DNA of 64,000 bases from contig CM042091.1 of assembly GCA_023512835.1 (NCBI GenBank), forward strand, positions 18,989,506-19,053,505, in the 5' to 3' direction. This document shows positions 23,588 through 34,017 of this stretch, piece by piece. The position numbers and the translations under genes are program-made. This stretch comes from Taxillus chinensis. Lineage: Eukaryota; Streptophyta; Magnoliopsida; Santalales; Loranthaceae. Numbering within the stretch: the stretch's first letter is position 1; each line of letters starts with the position of its first letter. The notes beneath the pieces were generated by a model. The model searched no databases, was not told the DNA's origin, and worked only from the letters and a program-made list of their open reading frames with translations.

Positions 23588-24892
23588 CTCTCCACCCGAC
23601 CAGGTCAGGTGAAGCTATTTGTTGCATATTTCGAGTCCATAAGCATTAGTGAAGAAAATATCCTTCTAGTCGGGTGATCTGAGGTCGTTATATGATGGTC
23701 GGGTGAAGGTCGGGTGAAGCCTTCTTCACCCGACCAAATCCCAAATTTTGGTGATGGAATTCTTATTTTTGCAGTGCACTTATTCCCTCCCAGACTGAAG
23801 TCATTTGAACAAAGGACAAACATTAAACACTCAAGTTAAAGGGAAATTAATAAAAGAAATTCAAATTCAAAAAGGGTGGTTGCATTAGGACTGAAGTCTT
23901 TTTGGATTTAAGTGAGTGTTAAAAGTCAACATTTAATCTCTTTTCTAAATTCAAAAAAATAGGGAGTTACAAGACATTAAATAGGGGCTATTTACTTAAA
24001 AAATTATGGAGGATTTATGCAAGATTCAAATTTAAAAATTCAAAATTAGGCTAGGAAGGCTATAAAAGGGTATCAGATCCTCAATTGTAAATTATCCAAT
24101 TTTCTACCATTTTATTCTATAATTCCATCATCATCTAGAGTAGAGAAAGTAGAATGAAGAAGGTTTGAGTATCACTTGGAGCTTGAAGGCAATCTGCTTG
24201 GAAAAGAAGATCAACCTTGAATTTCTTGGTTAAAATAGGCAAACAATCCTTTTAGTATTCTTATTCCATGTATTATATTTCTATTGCCTTCAATCAAACT
24301 ATAAAAGCTTAAAAACCCTTGATTCGGGTTAGGATGGAGTTTGATATAATAAATTAATTTGTAATGTTTTAGTTTAATCTTTTTCACCTTGTGAGTGTTT
24401 ATTGAATATTTGAGGTTAAAATATTAAATGGACTTGATCACTTTATTTTATTATCGTAGGTATTTATGTGAAGTATTGAAAAATGAAGCATAATTATTGA
24501 AAAAGTAAGATACTCAAACTAGGGGTTACATAATTTGAGAAAGCCAATGTAAAACCTAGGATACCAAGTTAAGAGTGGGTGTGATGTTAACTCTAAACTA
24601 AACAACCCAAATCTTAAAGGGTCACCTGTCCCCCATGCTAAGGTGCACATAGAATTATTACACTTGGAAAAGGCTAATTCATGTATCGGACGTTGGGTAT
24701 TAAATATGATAACAAAGCAATAATTAAGATGAATTAAGATATAATCTTTGAAAAAACTATATCAAATGAAATCTTAACTCCAATCGCCTTCATCAATTGA
24801 ATGTATCTCAACTTTATAAAGTGTTTTACTATCTCTCACATTCCTTAAATAAATTTGTTTAAATTTAGCTCTGTTGTTCCCATGGTACTTTG

Positions 24893-25305
24893 TGTCACGG
24901 AGTCAGGTTTCCTGCGCCTCTCAACCCATTGTGGCACTTAGCTTCTCTATCCACGGTTCGCTAAGTTTAGCCTTTAAGGGTTGAAGTGCACGTAGACTGG
25001 TTTCGCCCTGCCGCCTGGGCTCATCAGAGAACGGCTCCGGTTCCCGACCGGTTTGTGTAAGGATAGCCAAATCCCTTCTTCAACGTCAAGTCCTCGACTA
25101 GCGGTGTGCTCCCGCATTCAACCGGGTCGGCACGTCTGAACTCCGAAGGGGTTCCATCCGTTCTCCTCCACGAACCGCCTGGAACCTTCTCGCCGCGCAA
25201 CATCTACGCTTCAACCAACCCCTCTCCATTACGTAGCACGAATACATTCCTGAATCGTGCCACTAAGAAACGTCCCGCCAGCACCATGCTGCTCGGGTCG
25301 TGACA
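24893..25305 (-). repeat. TRIM LTR copy 1
   Basis: 413 bp; TGTCACGGAGTCAGG at the left and GCTCGGGTCGTGACA at the right. It is the outer left LTR, the 3' LTR in element sense. Confidence 0.9.
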
Positions 25306-25700
25306 TTCTTCTCCACCCAATCCTCGCAACGTCCTCGTTGCGCTTGTCGACATCGCTTCCCCGCAGGCGATGGCATCGTTACCTCGACGCCCTCCCACTC
25401 GCCCAATGTCAACAGCTTGGACATTGCTTCCCCTGCAGTTGCAACACCTTTACCAAGATGCTCGCCCACTCGCCCAATGTCCAAAGGATAGGAGGCTTCC
25501 AAGATCGCTCCGACGTGCTCCTTCGTACTCCCTTGCCGAACTCGTATCACACTCTAGGATACTCCAACTCTATGGACACGAGACGTGCAAGACACTATCG
25601 GTCGACTCACCTCTCGTGAGCTCCCACCTTGGGATCACGCTACTCGCGAGAGTGCTCGGCGAGTCTTTAGGATACGGGCCGGTTCGGCTCCGATACCACT

Positions 25701-26109
25701 TGTCACGGGGTCGGGTTTCTGCGCCTCTCAACCCATTGCGACACTTAGCTTCTCTATCCACGGTCCGCTAAGTTTGGCCTTTAAGGGTTGAAGTGCACGT
25801 AGCCGGTTTCGCCGCTACTGGGCTCATCAGGGAGAACGGCTCCAGTTCTCGACCGGTTTGTGTAAGGATGGCCAAATCCCTTCTTCAACGTCAAGTCCTC
25901 GACTAGCCGTGCTCCCCGCATTCAACCGGGTCGGCACGTCCGAACTCCGAAGGGGTTCCATCCGTTCTCCTCCACGAACTGCCTGGAACCTTCTCGCTGC
26001 GCACCATCTACGCTTCAACCAACCCCTCTCCTTTACGTAGCACGAATACAATCCTGAATCGTGCCACTAAGAAACGTCCCGCCAGCACCACGCTGCTCGG
26101 GTCGTGACA
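25701..26109 (-). repeat. TRIM LTR copy 2
   Basis: 409 bp. Shared by two adjacent units, with a PBS side to its left and a purine-tract side to its right. Confidence 0.9.
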
Positions 26110-26494
26110 TTCTCCTCCACCCAATCCTCGCAACGTCCTCGTTGCGCTTGTTAACATCGCTTCCCCGCGGGCATGGCATCGTTACCTCGATGCCCTCCCA
26201 CTCGCCCAATGTCAACGCTTGGACATCGCTTCCCCGCAGTTGCAACACCTTTACCAAGATGCTCGCCCACTCGCCCAATGTCCAAAGGATAGGAGGCTTC
26301 CAAGATCGCTCCGACGTGCTCCTTCGTACTCCCTGCCCAACTCGTATCACACTCTAGGATACTCCAACTCTATGGACGCGAGACGTGCAAGACACTATTG
26401 GTCGACTCACCTCTGTGAGCTCCACCTTGGGATCACGCTACTCGCAGTGGTCGGCGAGTCTTTAGGATACGGGCCGATTCGGCTCGATACCACT

Positions 26495-26910
26495 TGTCAC
26501 GGGGTCAGGGTTTCCTGCGCCTCTCAACCCATTGCGCCACTTAGCTTCTCTATCCACGGTCCGCTAAGTTTAGCCTTTAAGGGTTGAAGTGCACGTGGAC
26601 TGGTTTCGCCCTGGCCACTGGGCTCATCAGGAGAACGGCTCCGGTTCCCGACCGGTTTGTGTAAGGATGGCCAAATCCCTTCTTCAACGTCAAGTCCTCG
26701 ACTAGTGGCGTGCTCCCCGCATTCAACCGGGTCGGCACGTCTGAACTCCGAAGGGGTTCCATCCGTTCTCCTCCACGAACCGCCTGGAACCTTCTCGCTG
26801 CGCACCATCTACGCTTCAACCAACCCCTTTCCATTACGTAGCACGAATACATTCCTGAATCGTGCCACTAAGAAATGTCCCGCCAGCACCACGCTGCTCG
26901 GGTCGTGACA
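26495..26910 (-). repeat. TRIM LTR copy 3
   Basis: 416 bp. Shared by two adjacent units in the same way as copy 2; small indels distinguish it. Confidence 0.9.
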
Positions 26911-27305
26911 TTCTCCTCCACCCAATCCTCGCAACGTCCTCGTTGCGCTTGTCGACATCGCTTCCCCGCGAGGCGATGGCATCGTTACCTCGACGCCCTC
27001 CCACTCACCCAATGTCAACGCTTGGACATCGCTTCCCCGCAGGTTGCAACACCTTTACCAAGATGCTCGCCCACTCGCCCAATGTCCAAAGGATAGGAGG
27101 CTTCCAAGATCGCTCCGACGCGCTCCTTCGTACTCCCTTGCCCAACTCTGTATCACACTCTAGGATACTCCAACTCTATGGACGCGAGACGTGCAAGACA
27201 CTATCGGTCGACTCACCTCTGTGAGCTCCCACCTTGGGATCACGCTACTCGCGAGAGTGCTCGGCGAGTCTTTAGGATACGGGCCGGTTCGGCTCTGATA
27301 CCACT

Positions 27306-27719
27306 TGTCACGGGGTCAGGTTTCCTGCGCCTCTCAACCCATTGCGGCACTTAGCTTCTCTATCCACGGTCCGCTAAGTTTAGCCTTTAAGGGTTGAAGT
27401 GCACGTAGACTGGTTTCGCCCTGCCACTGGGCTCATCAGGAGAACGGCTCCAGTTTCCGACCTATTTGTGTAAGGATGGCCAAATCCCTTCTTCAACGTC
27501 AAGTCCTCGACTAGCGGCGTGCTCCCCCCATTCAACCGGGTCGGCACGTCTGAACTCCGAAGGGGTTCCATCCGTTCTCCTCCACGAACTGCCTGGAACC
27601 TTCTCGCTGCGCACCATCTACGCTTCAACCAACCCCTCTCCTTTACGTAGCACGAATACATTCCTGAATCGTGCCACTAAGAAACATCCTGCCAGCACCA
27701 CGCTGCTCGGGTCGTGACA
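27306..27719 (-). repeat. TRIM LTR copy 4
   Basis: 414 bp. Outer right LTR, the 5' LTR in element sense, followed by the second tttg flank. Confidence 0.9.
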
Positions 27720-29459
27720 TTTGGTTGTCATTGTTGTCTACGAAAGCGGGAGGACGCAGTGTTGAAGATCTATACTAGGTTGGATAACTTCGTAGAGTGA
27801 TCTCTTAGAGTGAGCTCGTAGAGGGAGTCTAACAATGTACTTACAGACTCAATGATCTAAGTCGAAGATCTAGAGACTCATAGACTCACAAGGTCAAAGA
27901 TTAGATGACTCGAAGATATATAGAGTCGAAGATCATCAGAATATAAGGCTCGAAGAATCACCGAAGGAACATAAGTCATAGACTTGTAGATCCACAGGGT
28001 CAAAGATTCAAAGACCCAAGGTGTAATCAGGTGAAGAGCAGTGTTTTGGAGACTCGAAGACTTGTAGGCTCGAACACCCATCGGGTGTAGAGTGGCAACG
28101 ATGTAGAGTCGATCCCCGTCTGGTCGAAGCTCGCTGGGTTAAAGATTGGGTGACCCGTTGCCGAGAACAGCGACCTGTTGATGTGAATAGATGATTAGCT
28201 AAGGTAGAATGAGGTTGTTGCTGGTTCAAACACATGATGAGTTGAAGACTTGTAGAGCAAAAGTTAGTGGATTACTTGTTCTAACCTAGATTCGAAGCCG
28301 AAAAGCAGAAGAATTGGAAGATCAATTCCAAGATCCAAGGATCAAAGATTCAGATTCGAAGATTCAAATGTGAAGACTCGGAGGTAGTAGCATGTGTACC
28401 TGGAGAGGTAACAACGAAGCTACATGGTATACATCTTCGAGGATGTGGCTAGTTGAAGGAACAAAACACACTGAAGGCAGTAAGTTACGGCTTGGACAAC
28501 ATTTCCTTTAGCACGCTAAGCACAGGAAAACACGTGGACGCATCTGAGGCTGGCTTAACATGTTTCAACGATCAAAAGATGGAACTTGCCTAACCCTAGT
28601 AGAAAGGTTCCATACTATGGCCGACCTATATAAGTCAAGCATATGCCTTACTCCAAAAAAGCGTCAGAACATTAGAGAACATAAAAAAGGCATCTTGTAT
28701 AATACGAAGAAGATACAGAGTAGTTCATACATAATACAAAGAGAGAGAGAGAGGAAGATTGTAAGCAAGATAATAGTGACTTAATCTGTCTTCATTCCTC
28801 ATACATTCATGAACAGATTGTGAGTTTGGCAAAAAAATAGTTGAAGGTCAAACAATGCAAATGATTGAATACACAGGAGCAGGTTGCGCTAGATATATCG
28901 TCACAGTGAGTAAGTTCTGAATTAAACCTGTTTTTGTATTTGTATTTAAGAGCAAAGAGAGTTAATCTTATTGTAACAAGGGCTAGACCTTATTGTATCC
29001 AAAGCTTATAGTGGATTGGACTCGTTGTAGGTACACCCTCATCACCGTGAAGTAGATCACATTGATTGAACCACATAAACTGTGTGTCTTTATTTTTTAC
29101 TTCCCATACATACTTGCTGTTAATCTGCTATTGCATAAGACAATGAAATACCACCCAAAGAAGAACCAGATCTGTAGAATACTTCTGAGTATCATACTAC
29201 TCTTAAAACTATGGGAAATAGTTTTAAGTATATAGATTCACTCCCCTCTCTGTATACACACACATATAGCCAGATGATCTTGTTTGGATCTTGGGAATAT
29301 CAGGCTCTATTTTTCATATTATTCCAATCAAAAATATCTTTATAAGTTAGTTTAAAATTTTCAAATTCTTCATCCTTCACTTGGGTTTGATATCCGGACT
29401 TAAAAATCCATTTTATTACTTGTCACGATTTGTATACTTGCGAAACGCCAATCAATCAT

Positions 29460-29737
29460 GCCCATAAATATTTTTGAATGGGGTCATACTGGCTAAAGAG
29501 TGAAACCCAATATTGAAGGAATACTCAGCCCATGGCAAAAAATGACTCCATCTTTTGGGTTGCTCCATGGCAAACATCGAAGATATGTCTCCAAACAACG
29601 GTTAACCACTTCAGTTTGGTGATCAGGTTGTGGATGATACGTGGAGCTCATGTGAAGCTTGGTGCCATTGAGTTTGAATAATTCGGTCCAAAATGAACTT
29701 AAGAATACGAAATCCCAATTTGAAACTATAGATCGTG
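29460..29737 (-). pseudogene. gypsy A integrase core, second half
   Basis: Minus-strand reading gives [52 protein letters not shown] and [20 protein letters not shown] after the HPQTDGQTE-type motif is a hallmark of Ty3-gypsy integrase. Key acidic residues of the usual SDRD box read SNWD, a decayed site. It is cut off from its first half by LTR C and from its C-terminus by LTR B. Confidence 0.88.
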
Positions 29738-29742
29738 GCAGA

Positions 29743-31080
29743 TGTTAGGATTTTCGCAAGTGTACGAATAGCTATAAATAATAAAGTGGACTTAAGTCTG
29801 GATGTCGAACCCATAGAGAAGGTGGCTAAGTGAAAAGTTCATTTTGCAATTCCATGATTCAAGTCAAAGTTTGATTTTATAAAAATTAGAAGCTTCAAGT
29901 TTGTAAATGAAATTAACAAGCTACTGTAAATGATCTTATGAGAGAATTATGGAATCGGATTTCAATTGATGTAGTTTATTCATTCCAAATTCTTTAAGCA
30001 TGCTAATTCAAACTTTCCCTTTATATCTAGAACCTAACACTTTTGCATGAACTTGCCTCTTTCGAGTGATCTAGCCGTGTGTAAATCCTAGCTTGGGGGA
30101 CAGGCAACCCATTAAGTGCTCAAGTTGTTTGAGTGTAGATTGACATCACACCAATCCTAACTAGGTTACAAGAAAGAATACTGGCTTTTGCAAATTATAT
30201 TCTTTTCAAGTCAAATCTCTTAACTATTCGGTTATCAACGACTTCTTTTGATCCATAATTGATAAACCTTAAATAAGAATTAAGATGGCCAAACCTAATT
30301 CTAACATGCATATTCAAGAAATTTGATAAATAAAGAAAGGAATTCAAATTAACATACCAAAAGAAATGGAAATCACAAGTTTACATCAACATCCATCCTC
30401 CTCCTATAGAGGTTTAAGCTACCATTGTACCAAATAATACAAATGTTTTTGCCACTGGAAACCCAAAACGTTTCCTCTCTCTCTCTACCCAGAAGAACAA
30501 TACCCATAAATTACACAATTCTCCCCTTTTAGTTTCCATCCCATTGATAACCGCTCCTAACCATCAAAAACCATTCCCTCTAATAATTAGAACTCGTTTC
30601 CCTCTCAAAATGGTTAAAGAAGATTCATTAAATCCTTTAATGAAAAGCTATGGGACGTATAGGTGGCATGTGTAGAGTCTCGTTGAACAACAGTGCACAC
30701 CGTGTAGAAACTATATGTGGTCAATTGATATGGTCGACTGCAATTCAGTCGACCATCTTCAACTTTTGAAATGACCAGAAGTTCCCGAGAGTGTGGTCAA
30801 TTGATTTGGTCATTTCAAATACTTTATAGTCATTCTAAATTTCAATTGACCATTATACAGATTGTTCTTCACTCATTCCTTCTTCCTTTGATCTTTGTAC
30901 TCAACCTTTTCTTCATTCAAAAACACCCAAAAACAATACAAACGGATCTACATTTGCTATGTTTGCGGGGGTTAGTTCATTAATCAATCAATTACATCAA
31001 AATAAAGGCAAAATTATGATTATTTACATATAATACTCCTTTATTTGACATCAAATTATGGTTCAAAGAACCTCCTAACA
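29743..31080 (-). mobile_element. Solo LTR C inserted in gypsy A integrase
   Basis: 1338 bp with perfect 8-bp inverted tips (TGTTAGGA...TCCTAACA) and flanks gcaga (29738-29742) and acaga (31081-31085). Removing it joins KEIVCHHGL to [10 protein letters not shown]. Its left end (ttttcgcaagtgtacg, gtcgaacccat) resembles 18760-18850, so it belongs to the same broad LTR group as the solo LTR at 18746. Confidence 0.82.
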
Positions 31081-31085
31081 ACAGA

Positions 31086-31258
31086 CCATGGTGACAGACA
31101 ATTTCCTTATAAAATAGGATAACAACTAACTTGGCCATATAAGGGTGTGACAGCCCAATGAAGTGGACATACTTGCTTAGCCGATCTATAACAACTAAAA
31201 GCACATTCAAACCACCAGAATTGGGCAGACCAGAGATAAAGTCCAAAAAAATGTCCTC
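31086..31258 (-). pseudogene. gypsy A integrase core, first half
   Basis: Minus-strand reading [33 protein letters not shown], then KEIVCHHG. This is the DFI.GLP..G / DRLSK.AHF block of Ty3-gypsy integrase, including the first catalytic aspartate (LDFI). The next residues are continued after LTR C at 29737. Confidence 0.88.
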
Positions 31259-31259
31259 C

Positions 31260-32205
31260 TAGATCTATTTCAAAATGGGCAAAGGGGATAATAGCTTATA
31301 AAGACATTTTGACTGGAATAGTATAAAAATATAACTGAATTTAAACAAATTGTTTTAGGAAATGTGAGGGATGGAAAATGCTTTTTAAAATAGAGAGAAA
31401 TTTAATTTATGAAGGCGATTAGAGTTAAGATTTTATTTGATGTATTTTTCCAAAGATTATGCCTTAATTCAATATAAATCTTTGTTTGTGATCATTGTTT
31501 AATACCTAACCTCTAATGTATGAGTTAGCTTTTCCAAATGGCATAATTCTGTGTACACCCTAGCATGGGAGACGGGTGACCCTTTAAGTTTTGGGTTATT
31601 TAGTCTAGAGCTAGCACCATACCTACTCTTAACTTGGTATCCTAGGTTTTAGACTGGCTTTTGCAAATTATGTAACCCCTAGTTTGATTATTTTGAATTT
31701 TCTAGTAATTATATTTTATTTTTTAATCCTTCACATAAATACCGATGATGATAAAATGAAGTGGTCAAATCCATTTTATATTTTAAACTCAAGATATTCA
31801 ATAAACACTCACAAGGTGAAAAAGATTAAACTAAAACATTACAATTTAATTCATTACATCAAATTTCCTTCCTAACCTTAATCAAGGGTTTTAAGCTATC
31901 ATAGTTTGTTTGAAGACAAAAGAATTATAATATATGAAAAAAAGAATACCAAAAGAATTGTTTGCCTATTTTGACTAAGAATTTCCAAGGTTGATCTTCT
32001 TTTCCAAGTAAAATACCTTCAAGCTCTAAGTGATACTCAAACCTTCTTCATTCCACTTTCTCTACTCTAGATGATGATGGAATTATAGAAATAGAATGGT
32101 AGAAAATTGGATAATTTACAATTGAGGATCTGATACCCTTTTATAGCCTTTCCAGCATGATTTTGAATTTTTAAATTTGAATCTTGCATAAATCCTCCAT
32201 AATTT
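31260..32205 (-). repeat. Truncated reverse copy of LTR B
   Basis: Reverse complement of LTR B positions about 23990-24870 and 29305-29350: shared blocks include tggaggatttatgcaagatt, tctagagtagagaaagt and gtgagtgtttattgaatat. It lacks both LTR tips and sits between the RNase H and integrase pieces of gypsy A. Confidence 0.8.
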
Positions 32206-33094
32206 TTCAAAAGAGCATCAGACTCAAAAGTTTTCAAGCTATACTTAAACTATACGACAAAATCGAAGGGCAAAAGCTTTAACAATAGTCATTATGTGTT
32301 GGTAGTGATACACCATTGAGGAAGATGCAATAGACTTTTATAGTCCGTGCATACAATGAATATGGATCCCATAAGAACGTGTTGCCACTTTTGGAAGGCT
32401 AGAACCAAAGCAAGAAGTTCTCGATCATAGGTGGATTTAAAGCGATTGGAAAATGAAAAACCCTTGCTATAATACGCCATTGGGTGGTCCGATTGCAAAA
32501 GAATAGCACCAACACCCTTATTAGATGCATTACACTTGACCATAAATGGCTCAAACAAATTTGACAAGAGGAGAACTGGTACCGTAGTGAATGCCATTTT
32601 AAGGTGTTTGCAAGCCTGATCAGCAAAGTTAGTCCAACGAAAATCATCCTCCTTTGTCAATTCTGTCAAGGGTCAGGCAAGAATTCTATAATCTTTGACA
32701 AAACAATGGTAATACTTGATTAGCCCTAGGAAACCCCATAGATGTTTCACTAAACTAGGTGTGGGCCATTTGATGATAGCAATAATAATTTTCCTGATCG
32801 ACAGACACTCCTTGAGCAGAGACCACATGCCCTAAAAAAGAAATCTCTGATTAGCCAAAACTGCATTTGGATGGCTTTGTATAAAATTGATGAGATTGTA
32901 GAAGCCACAAGGTTTGAGTAAGGATCTCCACATGTAATTTCTCATTAGTGCTATAAACCAACATGTTGACAAAGAAGATGGTTCAGGTTGTAAGAGATCA
33001 TTCATAACTGATTGAAAGGAGCGCTGGGTGGGATTAGATGGTTCAGGTTATTTGGCGAAAGGATTGGTGGAGGATGCACGTGTTTTCACCAATC
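32206..33094 (-). pseudogene. gypsy A reverse transcriptase end and RNase H
   Basis: Minus-strand frames show MLVYSTNEKLHVEILTQTL, KPSKCSFGQSEISFLGHVVS (RT thumb region), TELTKEDDFRW, then RNase H: VPVLLLSNLFEPFMVKCNAS, GVGAILLQSDHPMAYYSKGF, TYDRELLALVLAFQKWQH and CTDYKSLLHL. The polymerase box FDDILVYS has decayed to VNMLVYS. Stops and frameshifts are present. Everything N-terminal to about the RT palm is missing. Confidence 0.88.
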
Positions 33095-33118
33095 AGAAAT
33101 AATGGCTTTGATCCCAAA

Positions 33119-33430
33119 TTTTAGGGTCCACTCAAGCCAGAATCTAACAACAGGTAGTTACAGGGAACTCTCCTACTGATTCTTTTGATTAATTTATAAA
33201 AGCACACTTTACAATGATAAAGACTTGGCTATAAATAGCCTTATAAAGCAATAACTCCCACTATACCACTAATTTACTAACTTCCCTATTATTATTAAAA
33301 ACCACCCCACTAACTCCACTACAAAGATAATGGAAATAACTACCCCACTAACTCTACTACAAGGATCATGAGAATAGTGACCCTAAACTAAGGACACATG
33401 ATAACAAATAAAAAAATTAATTACGTAACA
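33119..33430 (-). repeat. Right LTR of gypsy A with internal sequence on both sides
   Basis: 312 bp. On its left, the minus strand reads tgggatcaaagcca (33103-33116), a PBS-like site, as for a 5' LTR. On its right, cctcctttgataagtgatata repeats the purine-tract flank seen beside the left LTR at 20472-20492, as for a 3' LTR. Confidence 0.75.
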
Positions 33431-34012
33431 TTTTCCTCCTTTGATAAGTGATATACAATTGTCCCGTAACAATAAATGTTCAAAAAAAATTATGATAGTC
33501 ATAGACATAAAAAAATGCAACAATGAAAGAGAAAATGTAGTTGGATTTTCAACATATTGGGTAACTATCATTGAAGCAAGAATTATAAAATTAGAATGTG
33601 CAACTAAGCATGCTATGAATAGGAAAAAAAATTGAGCAGGTTTTTTACTAGCTTGTTAGCATTCAACCTTAATTTAAAACCAAGTTCAGCAAATAGACAT
33701 TACTGGGTAGCACTTTTCTAAATCTAATTTCTTTTTATGAGATGCTCAATTAAATGACAATAAATTTTGGAATATGCACAACAACAAGAGTTCATGCAGA
33801 ACATCAAAGGCACACAACTTGATATGACCACACAAAATAAACACTACAACACCTATTTTTTTGTTTAAATGGTCACAAGAAAGAATTTCACAACATTGAT
33901 ATGCCACTCAAAAACTCAAATTTGATGATGATTTTTGATGTTATTTTAAAATTTTTAGGACATGAAACAAAATCTATAATATAGATATGAATCGCCATAA
34001 CAAAAAAGAGAT
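33431..34012. other. AT-rich intergenic DNA
   Basis: About 50 bases next to the LTR match gypsy A internal sequence. Beyond that nothing is recognised. Confidence 0.5.
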
Positions 34013-34017
34013 GTTTG

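Larger units (their letters stand above)
24893..27719 (-). mobile_element. Tandem TRIM array: four LTRs and three internal domains
   Basis: About 413-bp LTRs at 24893-25305, 25701-26109, 26495-26910 and 27306-27719 alternate with about 390-bp interiors. LTR tips are TGTCACGG and GGTCGTGACA. On the minus strand each LTR is followed by ag-tggtatcagagcc (initiator-Met PBS; seen here as ggctctgatacca) and preceded by a purine tract (gggtggaggagaa). So it is a terminal-repeat retrotransposon in miniature, too small to code, mobilised by other elements. The unit of one LTR plus one interior is about 800 bp. The array is flanked by tttg (24889-24892 and 27720-27723). Open frames seen in it repeat in each unit and match no protein family. 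Confidence 0.92.
24872..29302 (+). mobile_element. SIRE-like copia solo LTR inside LTR B
   Basis: Begins TGTTGTTCCCA and ends CTTGGGAATATCA, so the tips are inverted repeats (TG..TTCCCA). Flanks are agctc (24867-24871) and ggctc (29303-29307), one mismatch; the host sequence on both sides matches the partial LTR B copy at 31260-32205. Near 28975-29100 are phrases typical of SIRE/Maximus R-U5 ends: ttgtaacaagg, tagtggattgg, gaagtagatcac, attgaaccac, ctgtgtgtct. Without the nested TRIM it is about 1.6 kb. The region 27740-28400 is full of imperfect tcgaaga / agactc repeats. Confidence 0.78.
21129..29454 (+). mobile_element. Solo LTR B inserted in gypsy A integrase, itself invaded twice
   Basis: A perfect 5-bp duplication atcat lies at 21124-21128 and 29455-29459, and the integrase frame (TPFKNIYGHD, then PLLVIPF) resumes across it. 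Ends are TGAACATGGG and CGCCAATCA. Minus its two nested elements the LTR is about 1.8 kb. A likely promoter is ctataaaaggg at 24061-24071. A partial reverse copy lies at 31260-32205. No coding capacity. Confidence 0.88.
18662..33430 (-). mobile_element. Gypsy remnant A (minus strand), invaded by several LTR elements
   Basis: Two LTR copies of about 315 bp (18662-20469 without its insert, and 33119-33430) enclose pol pieces in the correct minus-strand order: RT end and RNase H (32206-33094), integrase core part 1 (31086-31258), part 2 (29460-29737) and C-terminal part (20572-21123). Gag, protease and most of RT are missing: the sequence next to the right PBS is already late RT. Three solo LTRs (18746-20232, 21129-29454, 29743-31080) and a partial one (31260-32205) were later added. 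For B and C the broken integrase frame rejoins on either side of the duplication. Confidence 0.85.

Noticed and set aside
25106..27717. Many 60-130 codon open frames on both strands
   Set aside because: They recur in each TRIM repeat unit, overlap on both strands and shift with small indels. They reflect the GC-rich repeat, not genes.
25106..27717. Possible satellite or rDNA-like tandem array
   Set aside because: The 800-bp periodicity is fully explained by alternating LTRs and interiors with PBS and purine tracts; no rRNA sequence was seen.
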